From: Folioceros fuciformis
Lineage: Eukaryota > Anthocerotophyta > Anthocerotopsida > Anthocerotales
Reading direction: 5' to 3'
Length of the DNA stretch: 48,424 bases
Assembly (NCBI GenBank): GCA_049999805.1
Contig: JBNGIO010006293.1
Coordinates: 70,747-119,170, forward strand
The notes under the pieces were generated by a model, which did not search any database, was not told the DNA's origin, and saw only the letters and a program-made list of their open reading frames with translations. Below are positions 19,831 through 30,874 of the stretch, piece after piece (position 1 is the stretch's first letter; each line of letters begins with the position of its first letter). The position numbers and the translations under genes were made by a program.

Positions 19831-20736
19831 TTAACCTTTCAGCTGCATCTCCTCCCCGCCGCCCCGCTCGCACCACCCGCGGGTCGGGTTTGGTCTGCGC
19901 CTGAGCCGCCATTGCTGCCTCTTCAACCACTTCCTACAGCAGCCTGAGAGCGTTAGTCACGCTAGAATGTAGGATTAGATATCCTAAGTTAGAGAAGTGA
20001 TGCTGCGGGACGAGTGTCCCCAAGGTAGGCACGCTCTTTTCTGTTCAAAGAGGACTTGTTGTTTGCCACGGTGAAGGATGGTGCGGGCATGATGTGCAGG
20101 AGGTTGAAGTTCTGGCTTGGGAAACACCCTTCTCTGAGTATCAGTAATTGGTTCTTGTTGGTGAGCTTGCTGAGTAGATAATACAGCTGTGCGCAAGCAT
20201 GGTAGCACGACATCTTCTCAAATTTGCAAATTCGTGTGCATGCTCTCGGTTCTTCACATTTGCCTCCAGTCCGATTTGATTGCAGACTATCAAAGCCGTG
20301 CTTGGTTGGCAACTTTTATCGTCCAAGGTACTCATACCATTTACAAAACTCTTTTCCTGGAAGTTTGCACATTCTTGAATTGGAAAGGTTGGTGAAATGG
20401 GTGCCGCCGGATCCAGGTCTGAAACCCTAAAAGTGAGCCACCCGTCTACGCAATTGGTGTTCGCACTTGGAGATGTGTTACAGCTGCTTACATTTCTCAC
20501 CAGTAAAGTCACACGAGGTCCAGACAGATGGCACTCTGGTGGCAGATGGTTCGCCCCCTTTGCCTCAGGAGCACTGGTTTCAAGCCGTCAAGGCCAGCCA
20601 GATTGTAGTGAGTATGGCAGTGTAGTGAAGGGACCCGACGCTCTCACCTTCGAAGCAGGGCGAAAATCTCAGAGGCTTGGGCTCCTTTGTGCAATTTGTA
20701 GCATAGTGCGGACTTTGCAGGACGCGGGGACTGAAA
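19831..20736. other. bL12c-QTRT2 intergenic region
   Basis: Probably the bL12c 3' UTR, then the QTRT2 promoter. An AAACCCTA telo-box word lies near 20,423. Short frames here show no recognisable domain. Confidence 0.45.
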
Positions 20737-23118
20737 ATGAAGTTTGTGGTGAAAGTTTGGAGCTCCGGTGCCCGAATGGGCTCTTTGCAGCTCAAAGGGC
20801 GGCCACCTGTGGACACGCCATGCTTACTGTTAACGACACGAAAGGGCCTGCCTGCTTTCATCCCTCCAGACTTGCTCGAGACTTTGCATCCTGACGCAAA
20901 TCTATTGCAGATTAGCCCCCTGCACTTGTAATTCTCCCGCCCACCAGCAATTCAAAGTTTCTTCCGTAAGTGAATCTACAATGGCTTGCACACACTGGGG
21001 GAATTCGTGGCTCCGGTTTCTGCAAATTGATGGGCTTTGTTTCATTTTGTGCCAGCTTGGAACGCCCGCCGTCCAAAGTGATTTCAGCTTTGGGGGGCGT
21101 TAACAAGCTGATAGCTCTGCCAGATCATGGAATTGTTGCTGTTGCGAGGGATTCCATCTTGCACGAGTCAGATGGGGAAGGTAGCAGCAAGCTTGGGGCC
21201 GTGTTTGAGACCTTTGCAGGCAGACGTGTGGTAGGTTGACGGGGCGGCTAATCTGCTGTATCGTGCTTTGCTGTACGCTTCAATTCTGAGTATATTATCT
21301 TGTGCCTGGAACACCAGGTCGGCCCGGACAAATACATGGAGCTCGTGAACGCCATGTCCCCGGACATTTGGATGAGTCTACCGGATGAAGTGCCAGCATG
21401 GGCTCCCAGTAAGAGAAACACCTTGGCCGTCGACAGAACTCTTCGCTGGCTGGATCATTGCTTGTCATTGCAGCAGGTAGGAGCGCTAACGATCTCCCGA
21501 TTTCGACATTATCGTGGTTGACAAAGTTGATAGCTCTAGGTTACATCGTACGTTTGGCTGTCCTTTTCCAGGCGGCACAGTGCAGTCTGCTTAAGCATTG
21601 GTTATTCTGTGGTCTCTGAAACTTCAGCAGGTTAAAGGTACTGCTCCATTTGGAGTGGTTGTTGGTGGGGTAGATGTGGAAGCACGCAAACATTCGGCAG
21701 CAGAGACTGCACTTCGTGAAGTAGCTGGTGGGTCCTCTATACGGACTGTGATGGAGTAGGTATACAGAGCGTGCAAGGTCTGGGACCAGTATTACTGTTT
21801 AGAGAATGACAGCGTTGCCCGATCGCAGGGTTCTCGTTGGGAGGGTTTGGACTTGGGGAAGCATTTGATCAGAGAGGCCCTCTGCTTGAAGCTGCCATTG
21901 TAAGTGCCCATGTCCGCCTCCTTTCACTTTTTTGATTAAGTAGGGAAAAGCACTTCGTACATACCTAAGTAGCCCACAAATGCGGAGTGGGGAGTATCGT
22001 GTTTTCTGATTTGAATTTTGGTTTCGTAGGCACAGCTACCTTCGTACATGCCCCGCCATATCAGTGGCATTGGTATGCCGGGTAAGGGACCTCTGCAGTA
22101 CGGTCATACAAGTTTGATGAAGTTTGCTAGTCAGTCCTTGTTTTGTCAGCATTGCACGAGGAGTCGTCTGAGCGCCTGTTTTAGACGCTGAGAGTCTGTT
22201 CTTGGCGTGCCGTTGGGTTGACAGCCACTGCTTAACGCCATGCAGAAGAGATTCTTCAGGGAGTCAGTTGTGGTGTAGATATATTTGAGAGCACGTATCC
22301 TGCCCAATTGTGATGACCATCCGTTCTGTGTGAGACGCATGGAGTTTTCGCTCGGACTGGTTTGGTGGGTTTTGTGGAAGCAATAGCAAAGGGTTTGGAA
22401 GGCCTTAACAGAAGCAGTTATCCTTACAACCTTACCATGGGAGGATGTGCTATGATTTTTCCTGTGCGGATGGGTGAAGCGAATGGGAGCCATCCAAGCA
22501 AGGCCGGTTCCGTAGAAGAAAGGGCACAGATAGGTGCTGATTCTGAGAAAATTAACTTGCGATCAGTCACTTACAGGTTTGTGTTTCTAGTTCTTCAATG
22601 CGAGGTCTGAAATGTGTGAAGGAGAGACATCATCTGACTTTTGCTGAGTGTGCTCGCGTGCAGGGACGATGCATCTGCTATACTACCAGGCTGTGAGTGC
22701 TACTGTTGCAGAAAGCATTCTCGGGCGTACATTAATCATCTGCTCATTTCGCACGAGATGTTGGCCCAGACTCTCCTGGACATGTGAGCTTCCTTTGCCA
22801 ACCGTTGCTAACTGCTAAGCACTATCTATCATACGCAAAGCAGTCTATCCCATATGATAAGCCATTCAGTGTCGATCTGATCATCCTCTTGCTTCTTGCA
22901 GACACAATCAGTATCACTATCTTCAGTTTTTTGAGGCCATAAGGGATGCTGTGGAACGTGATAAATTCGAACAGTACAGAACCTGGTTTACTAGCAGAAG
23001 ACACAGTGAGGCTTTTCATTCCTCCGATTCTTTGACTTCGGGGACTGATTTAAATGGCGATACTTCACGTTCCGTGAAGGCTCTGAGGAGAAATTGGCTC
23101 ACAAGCAGCAGGGTGTAA
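20737..23118 (+). CDS. QTRT2: Queuine tRNA-ribosyltransferase accessory subunit 2
   Basis: Ten exons give a 429-residue QTRT2: 20737-20927, 21056-21230, 21318-21476, 21631-21727, 21829-21899, 22030-22081, 22246-22294, 22418-22576, 22664-22783, 22902-23118. All nine introns are GT-AG and 85-165 bp, and every junction keeps frame. QTRT2 pairs with catalytic QTRT1 to exchange guanine for queuine at wobble position 34 of GUN-anticodon tRNAs. Visible motifs: MKFVVKVWSSGARMGSLQ, KLIALPDHGIVAVARD, GPDKYMELVNAMSPDIWMSL, AVDRTLRWLDHCL, GFSLGGFGLGE, VSCGVDIFES, then YPYNLTMGGCAMIFPV. The zinc site is GCECYCCRKHSRAYINHLL with a downstream His (SHEML). Length fits the human protein (about 415). An extended Ser-rich tail follows WFTSRR. 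Plant occurrence of this enzyme appears patchy to my knowledge. Convergent with the LRR gene downstream. Confidence 0.93.
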
Positions 23119-23519
23119 CTGAAGGCCCATAATTGTTTTCCTGAAGGACCAATTTTTGTAGCAAATAGATCAACAAGAGGCGGACACCCCAAAGTGGTGA
23201 CGCTTTTGTTTATTGCTTCAATCTTCCCTCGTTCCCTTGTGTGGCTCTGCACATGGTATCTGTACATGGGAGGAGCGGGTGGCCGTGACCATCTTCCAAA
23301 TTTTGAAGACGCTTATTCAATATGTCTGTAAAAGGAGAATATTCACTTGTCTATAATCTTCCCACATACTAGTTAGGTACTATCTTATGGATACAGCCAT
23401 CCACTTATCCCTGAATCAAGTCATGGAAGCCAGGAATTGTGGCCAAGATGTAGTGTTTTCAGTCTGTCACACGTCGAATTTACACCTACCTCACAAGTTA
23501 TATACATCCTATGCACCAA
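23119..23519. other. Convergent QTRT2/LRR 3' region
   Basis: Four hundred bases between two stop codons, presumably both 3' UTRs. No gene seen. Confidence 0.5.
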
Positions 23520-25262
23520 CTATTTGAGCCTGATGACAGAGAGGTGAGGAAGAGTGTTCTCCACTGCTGCTGGAGTTACCTTGCAGGAGTGCAGACTGAG
23601 AGAACAAAGCTGTTTCAGCGGTTTGAGATGTTGCAGCCCTGCATTGGTTACCCTGGAGTTGCCCACGTTGAGAGAGACAAGAGAGGTCATTCCAGAAAGA
23701 TACTGGAGAGCGTTGTCTGTCAGATTAACGTTCTGGGACAAGTTTAAGGAGGTCAAGGCTGTGAGATCCCTGATATGCTTGACACCTGTATCAGTGATCC
23801 CTCCTCCGCACAGTTCCAAAGACTCCAGCTTCTTGAAGTGTCGAAGACTCAAAGCGCCATTGTCCGTTATCCGAGCTCCGAACAAATCCAGGTGCTTCAA
23901 ACCTGTCAAGTTCACAAGCTGCCTCACTCCAGAATCCGTAATGTTTCGAGAATCCAAATTGAGCGACACCAGGGAACGGATCTGCGCTATCCTGCGCATG
24001 CCGTCATCCGACACCTCGGTGAAGGACAGATTAAGGCTCTCCAAGCTCTTGAGACCCGTCAAGTACCGCAGGCCCGCGTCCCCCACCATGCAGTCGGACA
24101 GGTCCAGCTTCCTCAGCTTCCCCAGGCCAGTCAAGTGCGATAGAGCATGGTTGCCTATCTTGCATGAGTCCAAGATCAACGTCTCCAGCTTGATGAGCAT
24201 CTTGAGGAAGGAGAGGCCCCCGTCCGTCACCCTGGAGTAGGCCAAATTCAGGTACCTGAGCTCCGCCAGCGCCTCCATATTCGGCGACCCGAAGTCCGCA
24301 CAATCACACGACCTGGCATCCAGATGCTCCAGCAGCTCCATGCCGCAAAGAGTGTCCAAGCATCCTGCCGTCACCGGACAGCCTTCCATGCACAAGGTCC
24401 TGAGTTCCTTCAGCCCCCCAAGCCACGCAAAACCCCGGTCATCCACCTTGCAGCGCGAAATCTGCAGCTCCCGCAGCCTCACCAGCCCGGAGATGTGCTT
24501 GATGTCAGAATTGCGCACCGAGTTGCACCAGCCAAGGTTGAGCCTCTCCAGCGCTATAAGCCCCGAGACATGCACCAGACCGCCGTGGATCATCTGGCAC
24601 CTCTCCAGGTCAAGGCTCCTCAGATTCACGAGACACGCCAGATTCCGCATCCCGACAGCCGTGATCAGGCTACTCCCTTTCAAGCTCAAGCTGGTGAGAT
24701 TCCGGAGCCCCCCGAAGCCGTGCAGCCCCGCGTCGGTCACCAAATGGCAGAAACTGATGGAAAGCGTCTCCAGATTGCAACAATTCCTCAAGCAAGCAAG
24801 CCCCGCATCCGTCACCAGCGACCCCGTCACATCGACCCCGAGCAGCGACTCTCCCTGCGTCCCAATCACCTCCAGCCACTCGTCCGTGACCCCGGGGTAC
24901 TCCCGCAACAGCACGTCCTGCAGCGCGCAGTCCCGGAACGCCTGCAGCACTTCCCGACACAGCCGCCGCCTTGCCACAAGCTCATCCAACACTTGCTGGC
25001 TCAAATCCCTCGGGAGGATGTGCAGGGATGACCAATTCTCCACCGTGTCGCACATCCGCTGCACCGCCAGCGTCAGCAGCGTGGGACGCTGCTGCTCCTG
25101 CTGCTCCCGCTCCCGCCGCAGCGCCTCTCCTCCTTCCGCCTTGGCCGGCCATTTCAGACTAACGCTGCTCAATTTCGCTGATCCCCCGCCACCCCCCCGC
25201 TGCAATTCCTCCCCCTCTCCGCCGCCCTGCAGGTCTCGCTTCCTGGAGCACACCCCTCCCAT
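23520..25262 (-). CDS. Leucine-rich-repeat protein, N-myristoylation signal, single exon
   Basis: A 580-residue LRR protein matching the plant family of Arabidopsis At1g15740 over its full length. It begins MGGVCSRKRD, a good N-myristoylation signal (Gly2, Ser6) with a palmitoylatable Cys5, so attachment to a membrane is likely. A low-complexity Gly/Glu segment is followed by an F-box-like segment ILPRDLSQQVLDELV (about residue 80-95) and FRDCALQDVLLREYPGVTDEW. From about residue 115 to 570 there are roughly 18 cysteine-containing-type LRRs of about 24 residues (LxxLxxLxLxxCxxITDxGL), including HLDLFGARITDNGAL and LELCGGGITDTGVKHIRDL. Function in this family is not defined; a scaffold or SCF-like role is inference. 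The frame is uninterrupted, while the Arabidopsis gene has introns as I recall it. The 5' part is very GC-rich. Confidence 0.93.
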   Translation of the reverse strand: MGGVCSRKRDLQGGGEGEELQRGGGGGSAKLSSVSLKWPAKAEGGEALRREREQQEQQRPTLLTLAVQRMCDTVENWSSLHILPRDLSQQVLDELVARRRLCREVLQAFRDCALQDVLLREYPGVTDEWLEVIGTQGESLLGVDVTGSLVTDAGLACLRNCCNLETLSISFCHLVTDAGLHGFGGLRNLTSLSLKGSSLITAVGMRNLACLVNLRSLDLERCQMIHGGLVHVSGLIALERLNLGWCNSVRNSDIKHISGLVRLRELQISRCKVDDRGFAWLGGLKELRTLCMEGCPVTAGCLDTLCGMELLEHLDARSCDCADFGSPNMEALAELRYLNLAYSRVTDGGLSFLKMLIKLETLILDSCKIGNHALSHLTGLGKLRKLDLSDCMVGDAGLRYLTGLKSLESLNLSFTEVSDDGMRRIAQIRSLVSLNLDSRNITDSGVRQLVNLTGLKHLDLFGARITDNGALSLRHFKKLESLELCGGGITDTGVKHIRDLTALTSLNLSQNVNLTDNALQYLSGMTSLVSLNVGNSRVTNAGLQHLKPLKQLCSLSLHSCKVTPAAVENTLPHLSVIRLK

Positions 25263-26060
25263 GCTCGATTATTCCCGGAACCTTCTCGGCCGGCCCTGCT
25301 ACCGCGACGCCAACTGCATGGCCAGCCTTGGCTTCACGATCCAACCTGAAGCTAGTCCCGCTCACATGCCGAGCACCGTCCACGGCCCAGGCACACGCCT
25401 GGGCTCCGATTCCTGCCCCTTCCCGACCCCCCGTCTCTGCGAGGCTTACGGCCACCTTTCCCCATCGGTGCATGCGAAAAAAGGAGAGAGGGAACGGAGG
25501 GAGGTGGTGGTGGGACTCGCGTGTTCCGCTTCCATGTCCTACGTGAGCCTCTTGCGTGGCGTGATTCTCAGGTAACTTACCATTTCCGGCCTCTCATGTA
25601 TGTACAGGTATGTAGGCCCTTTCGCCAGAATCTCATCAGAACCCATTCCCCTCGCATTCCGGCTCCTTTTTTTATCATCCATCGTGGCTTATATCACACC
25701 TCGAAGCATTGGAAACACTTATGTACTTATCCATATTTCTTAATATGCGTGATTTCCGTCAACGTTATCTCTTACGACGAAGCGGTGGGATATTTCTCCA
25801 TTTCCGACATCGTGGGTGCTGCGACGGGCGCATGGGCCCTGCATAGATTCCTTTTCATTTTTCATGCGGGGAATTGAAAGTGAGAGGATCTCGAGTTCCG
25901 CGATTTCATTGGCATCGCAAACTTCAGTATGCTGGTTGTACATCACGATGCCACATCTCCAGATAAAACCCATTGTCAATTTGCTTTTTTTTTTCCAACT
26001 AATATTGAATATAATTAGGGCTTTACATTCCAGGAATGGTATTGTCTTCTTCTTCTTAGA
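25263..26060. other. Upstream region of the LRR gene
   Basis: GC-rich to about 25,560 (promoter/5' UTR side), then AT-rich. Open frames across it mirror the GC-rich composition and show no domain. Confidence 0.4.
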
Positions 26061-26420
26061 CCTCATAGGTAGCATTCTCGTTTAATGCATGCATCAACCA
26101 CAACTTGACATTCTATTCGCAGCTTCTTCTTCTTAGACCTCAGAGGTAGCATTCTCGTTTAATGCATACATCAACCACAACTTGACATTCTATTCGCAAC
26201 TCACCAAGTCGGTGGTGGGTATCTGGAGGAAGGTTCATCAGAGGTAGCATTCTTGTTTAATGCATGCTTGAACTACAAATTGACATTTTATAAGCAACCC
26301 ACCAAGTTGATGGTGGGTATTCAGAGGAATGTTCATAAGAGGTAGCTTCTTGTTTAATGCATGTATCAACTACAACTTGACATTCTATAAGCAAACCACC
26401 AAGTTGGTGAAGCTCACCGT
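26061..26420. repeat. Tandem repeat, four copies, 77-98 bp period
   Basis: Four copies of a unit with AGGTAGCATTCTCGTTTAAT and CAACTTGACATTCTAT start near 26,067, 26,144, 26,242 and 26,340. The first spacing is 77 bp and the next two 98 bp, because the first copy lacks the segment with CACCAAGT and GGTGGGTAT. No coding capacity. Confidence 0.88.
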
Positions 26421-26711
26421 GCAGCTAAGCCTCTTTTCAAATGGCCCAAACGCCTAAGAAGCAAACATTAAGGCTTTAGATTCTTCTTTAACTTTTGTAC
26501 TGCTCCAATGCCCATCACTAGTTGATTTGGTTGTAGAGGAACAACAAGCACACACTAATGGCTCTGAGGATAAGGGTATTCAAACGTTGTAACAATTTTT
26601 TACCAACCTCTTTATGGCTAGTTGTAAGTGTCCCCCGAAGGTCTTGCAAGCTCTTGATGTAATGTTGTTTTCAAGCTTGCTTACCGATAACGAACTTTTA
26701 GGATGACCTAC

Positions 26712-26890
26712 TAGATGTGGTCAGGGGAGAATTTTGCAAGATGTACAATGGTCTATTGGTCATAGCGAGGGGAGGAATTTTGTAGATGTGCAATGGCCTA
26801 CCAGTCACGGCTAGGACGAATTTTATAGGATGTGCAATGACCTATTGGTCGCAACAAGGGAGGAATTTTGCAAGATGTGCAATGTTGCTG
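26712..26890. repeat. Tandem repeat, 45-bp period
   Basis: The word GATGTGCAATG or a near variant recurs at about 26,740, 26,785, 26,829 and 26,874, each with GGAGGAATTTTG and CTATTGGTC between. The period is 44-45 bp. It lies in a gene-free AT-rich stretch. Confidence 0.82.
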
Positions 26891-29890
26891 CATCCAACAA
26901 AAGCCAACATCTATTCTTTCATTGCAACTATGCCTGAGCGGTTTTGAAAGAGGTTAGCAAGTGGTTGCAAGGCCTCTTCTTCGTTCCGAAGGATGTGATT
27001 ATGGAACAAACATCTCTAGAGATGTTTGTTGTAGGGGTGGATGTCATCGCCACGCATCGAGAACGTCACGACATCGGAACGCAATGCACAAGTGTGTATA
27101 GCGAAGGCCAATGTTCGCAATGTTTATGGCACTTGGTGAATGCAAAGAGTTTTAGCAAAGAATGTGACAATTTGACAGTGCTTATAAGTCAAATTACTAC
27201 CAAATGGTTGGGCTTTAAGACAAAATGAGAATGCTATCTAGGCCTCAGAGGACGATGTGGCCAGCGAGGCCTATGGTGGAGCTAAAAACCATGACAGTGG
27301 GCTCTTCCTCTTGCCGAACGAGGTTCTGGATTCAAAGGACTGTGATCACACAAGTAGTGTGCGAAATGGAGGGCAGACACTTATGAGCATCGCCCACCGA
27401 GCATCTGCATTGCATGCATGGAAGGGAAGCTTCTTGGCTGCTGGAGGACAGGTGGGAGCAACTCACTGTTCATGTAAGAATGGTGGGCTGGCGATTGTTG
27501 AGCATATGGACAACAACCAAATGTTGGAAGCCTTGCTTAATAACCATGGAGTTCACAGGCCTTGCTTAACAAACATGGAGTTCATTGAGTCCGAGACCCA
27601 ACTCCCGAGGAGGTGGAATTTGGGTCCATGCGGCTTATGCAAGACATCGCAGAGTTGTGGAGTGTGCAAACGAGTGATAAGTCTGTAAGTGCATCTCTTA
27701 GGATTGAAAGCCCAAAAGAATAAAGGCAAAATACAAAACAAGATTGAGAAGGACAATACTGATTGTGGAGGCCCAAGTTATGGAGCAACAGAAGGTGATA
27801 GAATGGAGGAGGAGCATGGTATGCAAGGCACATTGTCTCCCATTCTCAGCCCATGCAAGCACTAAGACTACCTTAATTAGCTAACAACAATGTAATTGCC
27901 CATCAGGAGGAGGGAGTGATGCAGACCATAGCATTAGCGAGGATGGATAAGATGAAGAGGGAAATGGGGAATTTAGCTCGGGGAGAGACTCTGAATCTGC
28001 CTGTGCAAATGACGTGGTCGTGATCATAGACGATGAAGCTGAGGACATTGAGCATTCTCGTTTTGTTGTCCAGCATGTGGGAATTGATTATGCTGAAATG
28101 GAGGCAACGCGTGTGGCAATGGCCCCTACACAGGCGGTGAATGATGGAGGGAAAGCCAAAGGGAAGCGCTGCTCACTAGGACATGGTCCTACTCAAGAGA
28201 TAATCAAGCAGGAGGTCGGCTCACATGGGCGAGAGCAACGTCGTCGGTGTTTAGCTCCAACATTGTTGCCGACTTACCATGCGGTATGCAACAATAAGAG
28301 GTATTACCAGACCCTAAACCTTGGTACACAAAGGGTGGAACAAGCACCCTCGCCTTTCTTACAATTACCCTCCATGCAGTCATTGATCGATGGAGTTGCT
28401 TGCGCATTGTAGGGTGCGCCCAAACCCATGGGCAGTAGCGATGTTGTAATTGTGGAAGGGGAGGTGAGCACACATAGGAAACGAAAGGGGAAAAGCATGG
28501 CTGCAACAATCTGAGCAAATAAGGGACAAGGCTTTAAATGCGTCCACAACACAACCTCCGCAAAATTCCGGGTTCGTGATTTCGATTAGACATGCATAAG
28601 TGTCCACATCGTAGGAATGTACACCTACAACGATACACCCTCTTGACATGGTTGTATGGGCCGTGTTCATAAGCTCATGAAAGAAAGCACGTAAGGTCTA
28701 CAAATCTCTTCCCATGGTACTTTTGCCATTCGTACAATTGGAGTGATAATAAATTCCTAGAACTGGTGTTTAGCAGTACGCACTTTCAGAGGTTAGGATA
28801 GCCAACCCAATGGCTATGAAACTTGTGGCCCACGTCATATAGCCTTCTCCCGAATTGCCACGGGTGCCAACTAGCAAGCGCATGCAGTAACCCCGATTTC
28901 AAACCCTCTTGCGAGACTCGGTTTGAATAAGGTGGAGGAACGCGTAGTTTGAATTCCATTTAAGATGAGGAATAAATGAGGCATCCACATACGTTAATCC
29001 ATTGCCACCCATGATGATAGAGGGCCGGCTCAATCTTGCATGTCGAGCCTAAAAGCTTGACATCAAAAGCGTTCTAACACTTTGTTTGTTGCACTTTACG
29101 TTGGGTAGGTAACCGAAGCTAGAGTGTAACAAAGGGGTTGGAAATGTTACAAAAGAATAGGATTTGTAACAAATAAGTGTTACCGGAAACCCTATTTCTA
29201 GTAGTGTCTCTTTGGTCTTATGAGGCTTGATGCAAACCACTATTTCAACAAGAGTTGTAGGGCTAATGTAGAGCTCTTGTCGCTCACACCTCTGGCTTAA
29301 ATGGACAACAATGGCTAATGGAGGAAAGAACCAATGCCAATTAAACTATATGCTTTGGCTCAGATAACTTCTAATTGCTGCAAAAGATGTAAGGGTGCCC
29401 GTCCTGTGGAAGTTCAAGAGTAAGGATTGAAGGCTTGCTAGCTTCCTCGCTTCAGGAAGGAGGTATTATGGATTCACTTGTGCTTCTAGGGAGGGTAGTT
29501 TTTCTTTGCATTTTCCATCATCAAAGTAGGGGTCTAGGTTCAAATGAAGCTTTTCTTTGTTCCAGACCTTAAATCTGTAATTGGGTCGCTATAGGGAGGT
29601 AGGGGGAGATATAAGGAGGGGTGAGCTTACTTAGATCCTTGTCCTACCCTTGTAACCCTATAAACAGGGCAAGCTGTCAAATCGTACCTTTCCTCCGCAA
29701 ATAAACTAAGCTTGAAATGGAAGACGCAACCATTCAAATGAAAGACTGGCATGAGAGGTTGAAATCACGTCAAGCAATGTTTGGCTAGAGTATTGTATGG
29801 CTGGCGAGTGGGAGAATGGGAGAGAAGAAGAATTTTTGTTAAAGTAAGGATGGATTTCCATCCAAGGCTTGACCCTTGTATCAAGGTATA
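26891..29890. other. Gene-free region with uninformative open frames
   Basis: Frames at 26,944-27,228, 27,257-27,688 and 28,014-28,412 are moderately long but carry no motif I recognise. An imperfect 29-bp duplication (CCTTGCTTAA... at 27,531 and 27,560) is present. It may be an eroded transposable element; no terminal repeats were found. Confidence 0.4.
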
Positions 29891-30874
29891 TTGTACCTAG
29901 CTACTTGCTCCGAGGGACCCATCTAAGTAAGGATCCCGTATGCTTAATCCTGAAGTTCTGAGTTCATTTGGCCTTAGCTTCTCTGGGTTCCTCTCAAAGT
30001 TGTTGCAGAATTCAAGCGTTAGGGAGGTACTTATCATGTACCTACGGGATGTAGAAAACTGGATGACTTTGAGGCTGCAGAGAGTTCTTGTGAGGAGTTT
30101 GGGAGGCCAAAATGTGTGCATGCAGTGAGTGTCTTGAACTTGGCGGTGTTGTGGAATCAGAAGCAGTCTGCTGCTTCCAGAAATTCCATTGAAGCAGGTG
30201 ACACAGGCTGCTGGAAATGGTTGGTCCACGAAGGTGCGGATGCACAGTTCACGTCTTTGCTGTCTCCTTCGTCACGGAATTGTATTGGATTGTCTCCGCG
30301 ATTTAGAGGAGCGGTGGCCAGGGTGCTGGACGCGCGGCTAGTTCCCACTGCCCACAACAAGACTTTGTCCCATTGCAGACCTGCACGAGATGTAGCGTGT
30401 GCTCAGAAGGCTGACGGCCTGCCAAACAGCACCCATCAACTTTCAATCGTTGTGTTCTCCTCCATCTCAAGAGAAGGTAGCTGGAGCTGGAGTGTGCTGG
30501 GGCACGGAGGCAGCAGCCTGCTGCAGGAAGGTTGGAGTGGTAGCAGGAATAGATGCATCCGGAGAGTTGAAAACAGAAGGGAAAATGATACATCTTGTCT
30601 GCCATGATGTCTTGTCAATCTAGCGGGGCCTTTGTAGTGGATCCTCTCATGCTTGCTCTTCAGTAGAATCGATAATGACATGGCAGCCCATCTCCGGGAG
30701 CTACTGCCCCAAAACAGAACAGCAACACTGTGACACCGGGAATATTTTATTCAGGAATTTTCTTGGGGTCGTCCTTGTCTCACGATGACACCGCTGGTGG
30801 TGCTACTGCCGGCGATGTTGCAAGCGGCTGACCGTCATGTGTCACACTCATGTTACGTCAACGGTCCCTGAACG
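29891..30874. other. Region upstream of the PPR gene
   Basis: GC content rises from about 29,900. Two frames (29,940-30,128 and 30,116-30,607) show no recognised domain and may be chance, or the eroded 5' part of another gene. Confidence 0.35.

Noticed and set aside
22295-22310. Read-through of QTRT2 exon 7 into TYPAQL
   Set aside because: It resembles the conserved next residues but hits a stop; the donor at 22,295 with exon 8 from 22,418 gives TYPYNLTMGGCAMIF and keeps the frame and family match.
24324-25575. Long plus-strand open frames opposite the LRR gene
   Set aside because: They mirror the GC-rich, periodic LRR coding strand and have no domain; the minus-strand protein matches a known family end to end.
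27257-28412. Possible transposase or nuclear protein frames
   Set aside because: No catalytic motif, zinc finger or terminal inverted repeats could be identified, so no gene is called.
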